From Methylophaga sp. (GTDB lineage: Bacteria; Pseudomonadota; Gammaproteobacteria; Nitrosococcales; Methylophagaceae): a stretch of 49,880 nt of DNA. The stretch's first letter is position 1. The number at the start of each line of letters is the position of its first letter. The notes below the pieces were generated by a model. It saw only the letters and a program-made list of their open reading frames with translations. It was not told the DNA's origin and ran no database searches. Shown piece after piece: positions 17,946 to 27,723 of the stretch. Both the position numbers and the translations under genes were made by a program. Where the stretch lies: assembly GCF_030651745.1 (NCBI RefSeq), contig NZ_JAUSCC010000096.1, positions 1 through 49,880 of the forward strand, in the 5' to 3' direction.

Positions 17946-18431
17946 ATGAGTCAAGTCAAAGTTTTATTCGTCTGCATGGGCAATATCTGTCGCTCACCTA
18001 CGGCTGAAGGCGTTTTTTTAAGTCTGCTGAAAGATAAAGGTACCAGTGACAAGTTTCTGGTCGATTCTGCCGGCACTCATGCTTATCACGTTGGCGAACC
18101 ACCTGATGCCCGTGCCCAACAAACCGCCAAACAACGCGGTGTAGATTTGTCTTTTATCAGAGCGCGCAAGTTTCGCTACGAAGATTTCGAGCATTTTGAT
18201 TACATTCTGGCAATGGATCAGGACAATCTGGATATCCTGCAACAAGCCTGCCCGATTGAATATCAACATAAAGTCAGACTGTTTCTTGACTATGCCGAAG
18301 GCCGTGATGAAACAGATGTGCCAGATCCCTACTACGGTGGGCAGAATGGCTTTAACCATGTATTTGATTTAGTCACTGATGCTGCTGAAGGTTTCTATCA
18401 AAAAGTTCTAGGACCTGTTGAACTTTCATAG
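17946..18431 (+). CDS. Low-molecular-weight protein-tyrosine-phosphatase
   Basis: Cytosolic 161-residue phosphatase with the P-loop VCMGNICRSPTAEG: nucleophile Cys10 and Arg16 in the C-x5-R-S signature. The general acid is the Asp of DVPDPYYGG near residue 125. Bacterial members act on tyrosine kinases or small phosphorylated metabolites; no kinase or capsule gene is nearby, so the substrate is unknown. It starts 6 bp after the fructosamine-kinase-like gene. Confidence 0.94.
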   Translation: MSQVKVLFVCMGNICRSPTAEGVFLSLLKDKGTSDKFLVDSAGTHAYHVGEPPDARAQQTAKQRGVDLSFIRARKFRYEDFEHFDYILAMDQDNLDILQQACPIEYQHKVRLFLDYAEGRDETDVPDPYYGGQNGFNHVFDLVTDAAEGFYQKVLGPVELS

Positions 18432-18446
18432 TCACCTCTGTTGTGA

Positions 18447-18531
18447 CTGAAAATGTACCAATCAAGGCGCGAGGAGTGAAGTTTAGTAATTCTAAATAAA
18501 CGACGAGCAACGTGGAGTGGTGCATTTTCAG
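18447..18531. repeat. Palindromic intergenic element, possible dispersed repeat
   Basis: Arms CTGAAAATGTACCA (18447-18460) and TGGTGCATTTTCAG (18518-18531) are inverted with one mismatch and enclose 57 bp with a nested TTTAG-TAATT-CTAAA hairpin. Just upstream another hairpin (AGTCAC/GTGACT, 18430-18448) touches the phosphatase stop. The layout is that of a REP/MITE-like or hairpin-forming intergenic element. Only one copy is visible here, so its repeat status is inferred. Confidence 0.5.
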
Positions 18532-18559
18532 CCGCAACCCAACGGGCTGGAGCCTTTTT
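18529..18559 (+). terminator. Possible terminator after the phosphatase gene
   Basis: CAGCC and GGCTG form a short stem, followed four bases later by six T residues. The stem is weak and shares bases with the palindromic element, so confidence is moderate. Confidence 0.4.
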
Positions 18560-18619
18560 TGTTCTATTACTCTGTAAAATCGCTACTTCGCATCATTACA
18601 AACTCATTTGATTAAATGC

Positions 18620-18729
18620 GCTTCCTGCAGTGGTGGCAATGAAAGAGAAACAGGACCAAAAATAAGGGTTGTGATTCCTGTGATGAGGGGTATCATCTAA
18701 CAGCTTTTTCACCCCCCATCGCAGGAAGC
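18620..18729 (+). promoter_or_regulatory. Structured 5' leader of nhaD, candidate riboswitch
   Basis: A 9-bp perfect long-range helix pairs GCTTCCTGC (18620-18628) with GCAGGAAGC (18721-18729), extended after one mismatch by four more pairs (18630-18633 with 18716-18719). The 3' strand contains the AGGAAG ribosome-binding site of nhaD, so the helix would hide it. Inside are two adjacent hairpins: ACAGGA (18650-18655) with TCCTGT (18676-18681), and GATGA (18682-18686) with TCATC (18693-18697). The second loop, GGGGTA, is complementary to ACCCC at 18711-18715, a possible pseudoknot. Sequestration with a pseudoknot is typical of translational riboswitches. The ligand is unknown; a cation is an inference from the gene. 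Confidence 0.6.
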
Positions 18730-18733
18730 TATC

Positions 18734-20206
18734 ATGCCCGTTTCAGGCTTATCCAAGTCCTTGTTTGGCTGGACGTTATTTGTCTTAACATCCCTATTTT
18801 CCCCAACATTGTGGGCGGCTGAAAATGTGGCCTTGCTGGATCTGACAGGTCATTGGGTTGGTTTTGCAGCATTAGCGATATTTTTTGTTGCTTACGCACT
18901 GGTTATTGCCGAAGAACAGATCCATATGCGCAAGTCCAAGCCGGTCATTGTGGCTGCGGGTTTGATTTGGGTATTGATTGCAATGATTTACGCCCAGCAA
19001 ACCGATCCGGTTTTCCATGAAACGGCTGGCACCATGATTCGCCACAACCTGCTGGAATATGCCGAACTGTTTTTATTCCTGCTGGCAGCAATGACTTATA
19101 TCAACACCATGGGTGAGCGGGGCATCTTTGATGCTATTCGTGCTTGGTTGGTCAATAAAGGTTTTTCTTTAAGAACCATTTTCTGGCTCACTGGTTTAAT
19201 GGCCTTTTTCATCTCGCCAGTCGCTGACAACCTCACAACAGCTTTATTAATGGCCACTGTGGTCATGGCGGTGGCCGGTACTAATCATAAATTCATTGCT
19301 GTTGCCTGTATCAATATCGTTGTAGCAGCCAATGCCGGCGGTGCTTTCAGTCCATTTGGTGATATCACCACCCTGATGGTCTGGCAAAAAGGCGTACTGG
19401 CATTTCATGAGTTTTTTGCCCTGTTTGTGCCTTCTCTGGTGAACTGGTTAATACCGGCAGTTTTATTATCATTAGCAATCAAAAATGTAGGCTCAATGGC
19501 GGTGCATGAATATGCTCCGCTAAAAACCGGGGCTTTGGTTGTGGTAGGGTTATTTATCCTGACCATCGCAATGGCTGCAAGCAGTCATCATTTTCTGCAT
19601 TTGCCTCCCGTGCTTGGCATGATGACTGGTTTAGGCTTACTGAAACTGCATGGCTATTTCCTCAAAATGCGCGATAAGCGTTTGCTGGATAAACGCGAAA
19701 ACGATGGTCAGACCGCATTTAATATTCAGGATGAAACCCAACAAAAAATGCCGTTCAATATTTTTGAGCAATTGCAACGCGCAGAATGGGACACCTTGAT
19801 GTTTTTCTACGGCATTATTTTGTGTGTCGGAGGCTTGGGCACAATTGGCTATTTGAGCGTCGGTTCAGAGTTTTTATACGGTCAATTAGGTGCCACTACT
19901 GCTAATATCATGGTCGGTCTGATTTCCGCAGTAGTTGATAACATTCCGGTAATGTTTGCCGTGTTATCAATGATGCCTGACATGAGTCACGGGCAATGGT
20001 TACTGGCTACCTTAACCGCAGGTGTGGGTGGTTCGTTACTCTCTATCGGCTCAGCTGCTGGTGTTGCGGTGATGGGTCAAGCCCGCGGAATTTATACCTT
20101 TGTCGCCCATTTAAAATGGATTTGGGCCATTGCGCTGGGCTATATCGCCAGTATCTGGGTACACCTCTGGCTGAATGCGGATTTATTTGCTGTCACCTTG
20201 CCATAG
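18734..20206 (+). CDS. nhaD: NhaD-type sodium/proton antiporter
   Basis: Inner-membrane Na+(Li+)/H+ exchanger of the ion transporter superfamily, typical of marine and halophilic gammaproteobacteria. The 490-residue product has an N-terminal signal-like helix (TLFVLTSLFSPTLWAAEN) and about 12 further hydrophobic segments. Conserved NhaD stretches include FISPVADNLTTALLMATVVM, VVAANAGGAFSPFGDITTLM and SAVVDNIPVMFAVL. The length is usual. AGGAAG lies 6 bp before the ATG and is part of a predicted leader helix. It stands alone; the 302 bp before it hold the palindromic element, a possible terminator and the structured leader. Confidence 0.94.
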   Translation: MPVSGLSKSLFGWTLFVLTSLFSPTLWAAENVALLDLTGHWVGFAALAIFFVAYALVIAEEQIHMRKSKPVIVAAGLIWVLIAMIYAQQTDPVFHETAGTMIRHNLLEYAELFLFLLAAMTYINTMGERGIFDAIRAWLVNKGFSLRTIFWLTGLMAFFISPVADNLTTALLMATVVMAVAGTNHKFIAVACINIVVAANAGGAFSPFGDITTLMVWQKGVLAFHEFFALFVPSLVNWLIPAVLLSLAIKNVGSMAVHEYAPLKTGALVVVGLFILTIAMAASSHHFLHLPPVLGMMTGLGLLKLHGYFLKMRDKRLLDKRENDGQTAFNIQDETQQKMPFNIFEQLQRAEWDTLMFFYGIILCVGGLGTIGYLSVGSEFLYGQLGATTANIMVGLISAVVDNIPVMFAVLSMMPDMSHGQWLLATLTAGVGGSLLSIGSAAGVAVMGQARGIYTFVAHLKWIWAIALGYIASIWVHLWLNADLFAVTLP

Positions 20207-20341
20207 GGTATGTCGATTTTGCATTGCGACTTATGCAGGATCGACTGAAAGTTCAACCGGCTCTAACAACTTGAAATAGCGAAAAAAGCCCCGAAGTATT
20301 ACAATTGTCGATTATTTTTTTGAACACAAATCAGGTTGAAA

Positions 20342-21409
20342 ATGCGTTACAACACAGATGATTTACGCATCGTTGGTATTCAGGAAGTTCTGCCGCCAGC
20401 GCAATTGCATGCACAATTACCGATCTCGGATGCGGCATCTGAAACCGTGTTTAACGCTCGCACAGCTTGTCAGGAGATCCTGCATCACCGTGATGATCGG
20501 CTGATCGCCATCATCGGTCCCTGCTCTATCCATGATCCTAATGCTGCACGTGATTACGCAAGCCGTTTACAGCCGTTAATTAAAGAGCTGGCTGACGATC
20601 TGCATATCATTATGCGCGTTTACTTTGAAAAACCGCGTTCAGTGGTTGGTTGGAAAGGACTGATTAATGATCCCTTCCTGGATGGCAGTTTCAAAATTAA
20701 TGACGGTCTGAATATCGCCAGAAAACTGTTGCTGGATCTCGCTGAAATGGGCGTACCAGCCGCAACGGAATATCTGGATTTGATCAGCCCGCAATATATT
20801 GCTGATTTGGTTTCGTGGGGCGCAATTGGTGCACGCACCACTGAAAGTCAGGCGCATCGTGAACTGGCTTCTGGTTTGTCCTGCCCGGTAGGATTCAAAA
20901 ATGCGACCGATGGTGGTTTGCAGATTGCCGTAGATGCCTGCCTGTCAGCATCTAAACCGCATCATTTCATGTCGCTGACTAAAGATGGGCATTCTGCGAT
21001 TTTTTCCACCACCGGTAATCCGGATTGCCATGTGATCCTGCGAGGTGGCCAAAAACCCAATTACGATAAAGCCAGTATTGATGAGGCGGCTGCAGTGATT
21101 GGCCGTAGCGGTCAGTCGGTTCGCATTATGGTGGATTGCAGTCATGCCAACAGCGGTAAGGATCACTTGCAACAGGAAGTCGTTGCTCGTCACGTAGCCG
21201 AGCAGATTGCTACTGGAGATAAGCGAATTATCGGCCTGATGCTGGAAAGTAATCTGGTGGCTGGTAGACAAAATGTCGAAGCAGATAAAGAGCTGGTCTA
21301 CGGTCAAAGCATTACCGATGCGTGCATGGCGTGGGATAACAGTGAACCCTTGTTACGTGAATTGGCTGCTGCAGTCAGACAACGCCGCGAAGTTTCGCCT
21401 TCCACCTAA
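20342..21409 (+). CDS. aroG: 3-deoxy-7-phosphoheptulonate (DAHP) synthase, class I AroG-like
   Basis: Catalyses the first step of the shikimate pathway, joining phosphoenolpyruvate and erythrose 4-phosphate. The 355 residues closely follow E. coli AroG: DDLRIVGIQEVLPP at the N-terminus, IGPCSIHDPNAARDYA, VYFEKPRSVVGWKGL, WGAIGARTTESQ, SCPVGFKNATDGG and the metal-binding DCSHANSGKDH. The ATG at 20342 matches the AroG start; a TTG two codons upstream is in frame. Which aromatic amino acid inhibits it cannot be decided here, so aroG versus aroF or aroH is provisional. It is monocistronic. Confidence 0.93.
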   Translation: MRYNTDDLRIVGIQEVLPPAQLHAQLPISDAASETVFNARTACQEILHHRDDRLIAIIGPCSIHDPNAARDYASRLQPLIKELADDLHIIMRVYFEKPRSVVGWKGLINDPFLDGSFKINDGLNIARKLLLDLAEMGVPAATEYLDLISPQYIADLVSWGAIGARTTESQAHRELASGLSCPVGFKNATDGGLQIAVDACLSASKPHHFMSLTKDGHSAIFSTTGNPDCHVILRGGQKPNYDKASIDEAAAVIGRSGQSVRIMVDCSHANSGKDHLQQEVVARHVAEQIATGDKRIIGLMLESNLVAGRQNVEADKELVYGQSITDACMAWDNSEPLLRELAAAVRQRREVSPST

Positions 21410-21505
21410 AACCCGTGGAATTTCTGACCAGTCACATGGTCAGATTGCAAACTTGTTGCCACGACGCTAAGTCCTTCACCAGCAAGCCTTAACCTCAATC
21501 GCAAC

Positions 21506-21535
21506 GCGACATTTAAAGCATTATTAAGCTATAAT
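21506..21535 (+). promoter_or_regulatory. Probable sigma-70 promoter for the rsx operon
   Basis: A perfect -10 TATAAT (21530-21535) is preceded by GCGACA (21506-21511, four of six matches to TTGACA) with an 18-bp spacer, 79 bp upstream of rsxA. The next promoter-like signal is weaker, so this is the best candidate. Confidence 0.6.
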
Positions 21536-21614
21536 ATTTGGTTCGTAATTTGTATTTGAATCAGGTCTAAGCGTTAACTCGACTGAATTCCTGAGAAAAT
21601 CAGTAGGTTATTAC

Positions 21615-22196
21615 ATGGCTGACTATGCCCTAATTTTGATAAGCACCATTCTGGTGAACAACATTGTGCTGGTGAAATTCCTCGGCCTGTGTCCGTTCAT
21701 GGGTGTTTCGCGCAAGCTGGAAACAGCGATGGGCATGGCGTTGGCCACCACATTTGTGTTGACTCTGTCTTCTATCAGCAGCTATCTGATTAACGAATAT
21801 CTGCTATCCCCGCTCGGTCTTGAATTCCTGCGTACCATCAGCTTTATTTTTGTTATCGCGGTGGTAGTGCAATTTACCGAAATGGTCGTACATAAAACCA
21901 GCCCGTTGCTGTATCAGGTATTGGGCATTTTCCTGCCATTAATCACCACCAACTGTGCTGTATTGGGCGTGGCTTTATTGAATGTGCAGGAAAAACATGG
22001 CTTCCTTGAATCGGCGTTATACGGCTTTGGTGCCGCAGTCGGTTTCTCGATGGTATTGATCATTTTTGCTGCTATGCGTGAGCGTCTGGCCGCAGCTGAT
22101 GTGCCGGTTCCTTTTCAGGGTGCTGCCATTGGTTTGATTACCGCCGGGTTGATGTCGATGGCCTTTATGGGCTTTGCCGGATTGGTCAAGGTCTAA
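21615..22196 (+). CDS. rsxA: Rnf/Rsx electron transport complex subunit A
   Basis: Membrane subunit of the ion-translocating ferredoxin:NAD+ oxidoreductase. The 193-residue product has six hydrophobic segments; [21 protein letters not shown] at the N-terminus and [15 protein letters not shown] are hallmark RnfA stretches, with Cys residues in the membrane that the family uses for an iron-sulfur centre. First of six genes in the order A-B-C-D-G-E followed by nth, identical to E. coli. In E. coli the complex keeps SoxR reduced; in marine bacteria it often couples to Na+. Confidence 0.97.
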   Translation: MADYALILISTILVNNIVLVKFLGLCPFMGVSRKLETAMGMALATTFVLTLSSISSYLINEYLLSPLGLEFLRTISFIFVIAVVVQFTEMVVHKTSPLLYQVLGIFLPLITTNCAVLGVALLNVQEKHGFLESALYGFGAAVGFSMVLIIFAAMRERLAAADVPVPFQGAAIGLITAGLMSMAFMGFAGLVKV

Positions 22197-22199
22197 ACT

Positions 22200-22760
22200 A
22201 TGTTGACAGCCATTATCGCCATCACGCTGCTCGCGTTGATTCTCGGACTTGTGCTCGGCTTCGCTTCGATCCGTTTTAAAGTCGAAGGGGATCCGATTGT
22301 TGATCAAATCGATAAAATCCTCCCGCAAACCCAGTGCGGACAATGTAGTTTTGCCGGTTGCCGGCCTTATGCTGAAGCGATTGCAGCCGGTGAAGTCGAT
22401 ATCAACCGCTGCCCGCCTGGTGGTGAAGCCACTATTCAGGCTTTAGCGGATCTGCTTGATGTCGAACCCAAACCACTGGATGAAGAATGCGGGGTGGAAA
22501 AACCCAAAATGCTGGCCGTCATTGATGAGGCTCGCTGCATTGGCTGTACTTTGTGTATCCAGGCCTGTCCTGTCGATGCCATTCTCGGTGCCGCCAAACA
22601 TATGCATACCGTTATTGCTGACGAATGTACTGGCTGTGAATTATGTGTTGAACCTTGTCCTGTAGATTGTATTGATATGGTGGAAACGCAGCCGAATCCA
22701 CATACCTGGCGCTGGCCGGATCCGTCACATGTTGATTTGCAACGGAGAACCGGATCATGA
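22200..22760 (+). CDS. rsxB: Rnf/Rsx complex subunit B, iron-sulfur protein
   Basis: The 186-residue product has one N-terminal TM helix (about 3-24), a Fe-S domain with C-x2-C-x4-C in CGQCSFAGC (about 46-54), and two ferredoxin clusters [12 protein letters not shown] (about 111) and [12 protein letters not shown] (about 143). It passes electrons between ferredoxin-side and membrane flavin subunits. It starts 3 bp after rsxA, and its end overlaps rsxC by four bases. Confidence 0.97.
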   Translation: MLTAIIAITLLALILGLVLGFASIRFKVEGDPIVDQIDKILPQTQCGQCSFAGCRPYAEAIAAGEVDINRCPPGGEATIQALADLLDVEPKPLDEECGVEKPKMLAVIDEARCIGCTLCIQACPVDAILGAAKHMHTVIADECTGCELCVEPCPVDCIDMVETQPNPHTWRWPDPSHVDLQRRTGS

Positions 22761-24283
22761 GTGCGCCGTTAAGTGATTTCCCGGGCGGCCTGAAACTGCC
22801 TGGCCATAAAAAACGTTCCACTCAGGGACCAATCCGTAAAACACCGATCAGCAAACAACTGGTTCTGCCTCTGCAACAGCATATTGGTGCGGCGGCAGTA
22901 CCGATTGTTGAAATTGGCGACAAGGTATTAAAAGGCCAACGTATTGCCCGTGCTGAAGGGCACGTGTCGGTGTGTCTGCATGCGCCAACTTCCGGTGTAA
23001 TAACCGCTATTGGTGATCATGCTATTCCACACCCTTCCGGTTTATCTGCGCCTTGCATAACCATCGAAACAGATGGTGAAGATCGCTGGATTGAACGTCA
23101 GCAAATTGCCGATTTTCGTCAGCATTCTGCCCATGAATTACGGCAGATCATCCGTGATGCCGGCATTGTCGGTCTGGGTGGTGCGGGTTTCCCCAGCTTT
23201 ATCAAACTTAATCCGGGCGTACATCACTCTGTCGAAACCTTGTTGATTAACGGCGCAGAGTGCGAGCCCTACATCAGCTGTGACGACATGCTGATGCGTG
23301 AACGTGCTGAAGGCATTCTGGATGGTGTCGAAATCATGTTGTTTGCCCTGCGGGCTTCACGTTGCATTCTCGCCATTGAAGACAATAAACCTGAAGCTAT
23401 TGCGGCAATGCGCTATGCCCTTTCCGGTAGAACACATCTGTCCCAGACCGAGATTGTGGTGGTGCCGACCCGTTATCCAACCGGTGGTGAAAAACAGTTA
23501 ATTCAGGTTGTCACTGGCAAACAGGTGCCTACCAATAAATTACCAATTGATATCGGCATTGTCTGTCACAACCCCGGCACCGCCTATGCTGTGGGTCGTG
23601 CCATTTTGCATGGCGAACCGTTAATTTCCCGAGTGGTGACAGTAACGGGTACCGATGTCACCCATGCCGGTAATTTTGAAACCTTGTTTGGCACGCCAAT
23701 CAAAGACTTATTAGCTTTTTGTGAAACCCGTCGTCAACCTGATGAGCCGTTTATCCAAGGTGGCCCAATGATGGGTTACAGTCTGGCGGGTGATGATTTA
23801 CCAATCACCAAAACCGCCAACTGTATTCTGGTCGGTGTTGATGATGTGGCTCCACCAGCGCAACCATTACCGTGCATTAGATGTGGTGATTGTGCCGACG
23901 TTTGTCCTGCCAGTTTGTTACCACAACAGCTTTACTGGTATTCACGGGCCAAGGATTTTGATCAAACCCGTGATTACAATTTGTTTGACTGCATTGAGTG
24001 CGGTTGCTGCGATTACGTTTGCCCGAGCAAAATTCCACTGGTCTCCTATTTCCGTTTTGCTAAAACAGAAATCATGAACCAGGAACGTGAACGTCATAAA
24101 TCAGATCTTGCCAGAGAACGTCATGAAAGCCGTTTGGCTCGTCTTGAGCGTGAGCAGCAGGAAAAAGAAGAACGTCAGCGCCAGCGTAAAGCTGCATTGG
24201 CTGCCTCCAAAGCAGCAAAAGCCAAAGATGACGAAGCAACACCAGCAGAATCTGCAGATTCGGTAACTGAGGAAAAAGCCTGA
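22757..24283 (+). CDS. rsxC: Rnf/Rsx complex subunit C, NADH-binding
   Basis: Peripheral subunit with NADH/FMN-binding fold and two 4Fe-4S clusters. Visible features are the Complex I 51-kDa-like loop [12 protein letters not shown] (about 137), [14 protein letters not shown], and the clusters [12 protein letters not shown] (about 373) and [12 protein letters not shown] (about 413). The C-terminal 70 residues are a charged Lys/Glu/Arg/Ala helix. At 508 residues it lacks most of the long repeat tail that makes E. coli RsxC about 740 residues. Overlaps both neighbours (ATGA with rsxB, one base with rsxD). Confidence 0.97.
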   Translation: MSAPLSDFPGGLKLPGHKKRSTQGPIRKTPISKQLVLPLQQHIGAAAVPIVEIGDKVLKGQRIARAEGHVSVCLHAPTSGVITAIGDHAIPHPSGLSAPCITIETDGEDRWIERQQIADFRQHSAHELRQIIRDAGIVGLGGAGFPSFIKLNPGVHHSVETLLINGAECEPYISCDDMLMRERAEGILDGVEIMLFALRASRCILAIEDNKPEAIAAMRYALSGRTHLSQTEIVVVPTRYPTGGEKQLIQVVTGKQVPTNKLPIDIGIVCHNPGTAYAVGRAILHGEPLISRVVTVTGTDVTHAGNFETLFGTPIKDLLAFCETRRQPDEPFIQGGPMMGYSLAGDDLPITKTANCILVGVDDVAPPAQPLPCIRCGDCADVCPASLLPQQLYWYSRAKDFDQTRDYNLFDCIECGCCDYVCPSKIPLVSYFRFAKTEIMNQERERHKSDLARERHESRLARLEREQQEKEERQRQRKAALAASKAAKAKDDEATPAESADSVTEEKA

Positions 24284-25314
24284 TGCCTATTTTTCGGCTG
24301 AGCCCGCCGTTTCTGGCTGGTGCCAATCGCGTCACCCTGCAAATGCTGCAAGTGATTGTTGCTTTGATTCCAGCCGTGATCGCCATGACCATTTATTTTG
24401 GTCCAGCGGTGCTGATCAATGTGACGCTTGCCGTTGCAGTGGCATTAATCACTGAAGCTTTGATGCTGAAATTACGTCAGCGGCCGTTAAAGCCTTTCTT
24501 AAGTGATGGCAGTGCAGCAGTAACAGCCGTTTTGCTGGCTTTAGCTATTCCCCCGCTCTCACCGTGGTGGATGACCGTGGTGGGTGTGACCTTTGCCATT
24601 GTGTTTGCCAAACATTTATACGGTGGCCTGGGTTACAACCCGTTTAATCCTGCCATGGTCGGCTATGTCTTATTGCTGATTTCCTTCCCGCTGGAAATGA
24701 CCACCTGGTTACCGGTGCAATCCATGGCCGAGCAACCGATGGGTTGGTTAAGCGCGCTGCAATTAATTTTCACCGGCCAGTTTAATGGTTTGGGTATTGA
24801 TGCCTACTCCGGAGCAACTCCGCTTGATGTAATGAAAACGCAGATTGTGTTGCAGCAACATCCCGAGTTTATCAGCAGTCAGCAAATGTTCGGCATGGCC
24901 GGCGGCTTGGGTTGGGAATGGATCAATATCTGGTTTGCCTTGGGCGGTATCTGGTTGATTTATCGCAAAGTCATCAGCTGGCATGTGCCAGTGGCGATGA
25001 TTCTGGCACTGTTGATTATCAGCAGTATCACCACATTAATCGACCCGACTATTTCCGGTTCACCGCTGTTTCATTTACTAAGCGGCGGCACCATGTTGGG
25101 GGCATTTTTTATTGCCACGGATCCGGTATCGGGTTCGACCACATTAAAAGGTCGTATCGTATTCGGTGCCGGAGTCGGCATTTTGACTTACGTAATTCGT
25201 ATTTGGGGTGGTTATCCGGATGGCGTTGCCTTTGCCGTTATTCTGATGAACATGCTGGTACCACTGATTGATTATTACACGCAGCCACGGGTTTATGGTG
25301 GGGTTAAACGATGA
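24283..25314 (+). CDS. rsxD: Rnf/Rsx complex subunit D
   Basis: The 343-residue membrane subunit carries covalent FMN. The flavin-attachment Thr lies in YSGATPLDVMKT (about 174-184), as in NqrB/RnfD. About nine hydrophobic segments are visible, and GGLGYNPFNPAMVGYVLLL and FFIATDPVSGSTTLKGR are characteristic. The gene overlaps rsxC by one base (TGATG) and rsxG by four. Confidence 0.96.
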   Translation: MPIFRLSPPFLAGANRVTLQMLQVIVALIPAVIAMTIYFGPAVLINVTLAVAVALITEALMLKLRQRPLKPFLSDGSAAVTAVLLALAIPPLSPWWMTVVGVTFAIVFAKHLYGGLGYNPFNPAMVGYVLLLISFPLEMTTWLPVQSMAEQPMGWLSALQLIFTGQFNGLGIDAYSGATPLDVMKTQIVLQQHPEFISSQQMFGMAGGLGWEWINIWFALGGIWLIYRKVISWHVPVAMILALLIISSITTLIDPTISGSPLFHLLSGGTMLGAFFIATDPVSGSTTLKGRIVFGAGVGILTYVIRIWGGYPDGVAFAVILMNMLVPLIDYYTQPRVYGGVKR

Positions 25315-25949
25315 AAGCATTGTGGAATCAACCGGCGTTTCGGGTTGGCCTGATGCTGGCCCTGTTTGCTATTGTGGCAACGACATTAGTGGCTTACACC
25401 GAAGAAAGTACGCGCGAGCAGATCAAAGAAAATGAACGTCTGGCGTTATTAGATGCCATTAATGTGTTGGTGCCTAAACAGTCATATGACAATGCTATTC
25501 TGAATGACACCATTGTGTTAGCACCTACCCCGCAATTGGGTACGACTGAACCAACACTGGTTTATCGGGCGAGAAAAAATGATGAACCGGTGGCTGTGGT
25601 ATTAAGCAGCGTAGCACCGGATGGTTACAGTGGCAGTATCAGAATACTGATAGCTATTAATGTTGATGGCCGCCTGTCAGGTGTTCGGGTTATCAGTCAC
25701 AAAGAAACACCGGGGCTGGGCGATAAAATTGATGTGCACCGGGATAACTGGATCCTGCAGTTTGCCGGGTTATCATTAGAATCACCCGACAAATCGCGGT
25801 GGAAAGTCAAAAAAGATGGTGGTGATTTTGATCAGTTCACCGGGGCGACAATTACTGCCCGTGCTGTGGTCAATGCCATCAGACGTTCATTAGAATTTTA
25901 TGAGGCCAATCAGGATAAGTTGTTTGTCCCAGCAGAGGAAAACAGATGA
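25311..25949 (+). CDS. rsxG: Rnf/Rsx complex subunit G
   Basis: The 212-residue product has one N-terminal TM helix (about 10-28) and an extracytoplasmic FMN-binding domain. The flavinylation motif is [12 protein letters not shown] (about 175-186), where the second Thr takes [14 protein letters not shown] is also typical. It overlaps both rsxD and rsxE by four bases. Confidence 0.96.
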   Translation: MKALWNQPAFRVGLMLALFAIVATTLVAYTEESTREQIKENERLALLDAINVLVPKQSYDNAILNDTIVLAPTPQLGTTEPTLVYRARKNDEPVAVVLSSVAPDGYSGSIRILIAINVDGRLSGVRVISHKETPGLGDKIDVHRDNWILQFAGLSLESPDKSRWKVKKDGGDFDQFTGATITARAVVNAIRRSLEFYEANQDKLFVPAEENR

Positions 25950-26635
25950 CAATCTACACTCAGATTATTAAAGACGGCCTGTGGAAAAATAACCCCGCTC
26001 TGGTTCAATTGCTGGGTTTATGTCCATTGCTCGCCGTGACTAATACCATGATTAACGGCTTGGGACTGGGGATTGCCACACTGCTGACGCTGGTTGCTTC
26101 TAACGGTATTATTTCCATTTTACGTCACCAGATACCGGACGAAGCACGTCTGCCAGTGTTTGTCTTAATCATTGCCTCCATCGTGACTGCCATCGAATTA
26201 TCGATGAATGCCTGGTTTCATGAGTTGTATCTGATCCTCGGTATTTTCATTCCGTTAATCGTCACCAACTGTTCCATCATTGCCCGTGCCGAAGCCTTTG
26301 CTGCACGTAATCCGGTCACGCCATCATTACTTGATGGATTGATGATGGGTATTGGTTTTATGGCGGTACTGGTGTTATTGGGTGGTATGCGTGAGTTACT
26401 GGGTCAGGGTACTTTGCTCAGTCAGGCACACTTGATGTTTGGTGAAGGCGCTCGTGGGCTGGAAATCACTGTGATTGAAGACTATCGCGGCTTCCTGATT
26501 GCCATTTTACCGCCCGGCGCCTTTATCGGTCTGGGTCTGATTGTGGCATTGAAGAATGTCATTGATGCCCGTGTCAGTCGTCGTGCTGTCAAAGTAGAAA
26601 CTGAAGTGCTGACGCCTCAAACTACGACTGGCTAA
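25946..26635 (+). CDS. rsxE: Rnf/Rsx complex subunit E
   Basis: Membrane subunit homologous to RsxA and NqrD. The 229 residues have about six hydrophobic segments, with [19 protein letters not shown] near the start and [20 protein letters not shown] mid-chain. Last subunit of the complex; nth begins one base after its stop. Confidence 0.96.
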   Translation: MTIYTQIIKDGLWKNNPALVQLLGLCPLLAVTNTMINGLGLGIATLLTLVASNGIISILRHQIPDEARLPVFVLIIASIVTAIELSMNAWFHELYLILGIFIPLIVTNCSIIARAEAFAARNPVTPSLLDGLMMGIGFMAVLVLLGGMRELLGQGTLLSQAHLMFGEGARGLEITVIEDYRGFLIAILPPGAFIGLGLIVALKNVIDARVSRRAVKVETEVLTPQTTTG

Positions 26636-26636
26636 G

Positions 26637-27287
26637 ATGAATCAAACGCAGCGGCAACAATTTTTCAGCAGACTGCGCGATCAAAATCCAGCGCCAACTA
26701 CTGAGTTAAATTACAACTCGCCGTTTGAATTGCTGATTTCTGTAATTCTGTCTGCCCAGGCCACCGATATCGGTGTCAATAAGGCCACCGACAAGCTTTA
26801 TCCGGTGGCCAATACACCGCAGGCGATTCTTGATCTGGGTGTAGATGGACTGAAAAGCTATATCAAAACTATTGGCCTGTTTAACAGCAAAGCCGAAAAC
26901 GTTATCAAGACCTGCCAGCAGTTAATTGAAAAACATGGCGGTGAGGTTCCGGAAGATCGTGAAGCACTGGAAACCTTGCCCGGTGTCGGTCGCAAAACCG
27001 CCAATGTGATTCTCAATACGATATTCAAACAGCCAGTGATGGCTGTGGATACACATATTTTCCGTTTATCAAACCGCACCGGTCTGGCCAAAGGCAAAAA
27101 TGTCCGTGAAGTCGAAGATCGCTTGATGAAAGTGATTCCGGATGAATTCAAACTGGATGCCCACCACTGGCTGATCCTGCATGGACGTTATGTCTGTACC
27201 GCCCGCAAACCGCATTGTGATCAATGCATTGTCACCGATTTGTGTGACGAATTCCGTCGTAATCAACGCCAGCAGAAATCTGCCTGA
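26637..27287 (+). CDS. nth: Endonuclease III
   Basis: Bifunctional DNA glycosylase/AP lyase that removes oxidised pyrimidines. The 216 residues contain the helix-hairpin-helix LPGVGRKTANVI with catalytic Lys (about 120), catalytic Asp in VDTHIFRLSNR (about 138), and the 4Fe-4S motif C-x6-C-x2-C-x5-C in CTARKPHCDQCIVTDLC (about 187-203). It follows rsxE by one base, as in E. coli, and its stop overlaps the next start. Confidence 0.97.
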   Translation: MNQTQRQQFFSRLRDQNPAPTTELNYNSPFELLISVILSAQATDIGVNKATDKLYPVANTPQAILDLGVDGLKSYIKTIGLFNSKAENVIKTCQQLIEKHGGEVPEDREALETLPGVGRKTANVILNTIFKQPVMAVDTHIFRLSNRTGLAKGKNVREVEDRLMKVIPDEFKLDAHHWLILHGRYVCTARKPHCDQCIVTDLCDEFRRNQRQQKSA

Positions 27288-27721
27288 TGGCTGTTTTCAG
27301 TCAGGATCGTGATGCACTGCGCCAGCAATATCATGATGTCTGGCAAAAAATGCAATCCGGACACATGCTCAGTGCATTGGAACAGATGATTGCCGATGTC
27401 ATTGCTTTGCATCCCGAATATCACCCACTGCTCTCCTCGCCGATCCAAACAGGTCAGGAATATTTTGTGGAGAATGGGCAGACCAATCCTTATTTGCATA
27501 TGGGTTTGCATATCGCAGTTCATGAACAACTGTCCATCGATCGTCCGCTTGGAATCGTAGGTGCCTATAAACAGTTACTAAGCAAAACAGCTGATCGGCA
27601 CACCGCAGAACATTTGATGGTGGATTGTCTGGCTGAGCAATTGTGGCTGGCTCAGCAACATCGGCAACCACCATCCGAAACGGCTTATCTCAAAGCAGTT
27701 CAAGGTTTATCGGAGAAATAA
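27287..27721 (+). CDS. DUF1841 family protein
   Basis: The 144-residue, probably cytosolic protein resembles DUF1841, a small family often found beside nth in proteobacteria; its function is unknown. Seen features are an amphipathic N-terminal region (RDALRQQYHDVWQKMQSG), the His-rich stretch NPYLHMGLHIAVHEQLSIDRP, and a C-terminal HTAEHLMVDCLAEQLWLAQQ. One-base overlap with nth suggests cotranslation. Confidence 0.85.
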   Translation: MAVFSQDRDALRQQYHDVWQKMQSGHMLSALEQMIADVIALHPEYHPLLSSPIQTGQEYFVENGQTNPYLHMGLHIAVHEQLSIDRPLGIVGAYKQLLSKTADRHTAEHLMVDCLAEQLWLAQQHRQPPSETAYLKAVQGLSEK

Positions 27722-27723
27722 TC

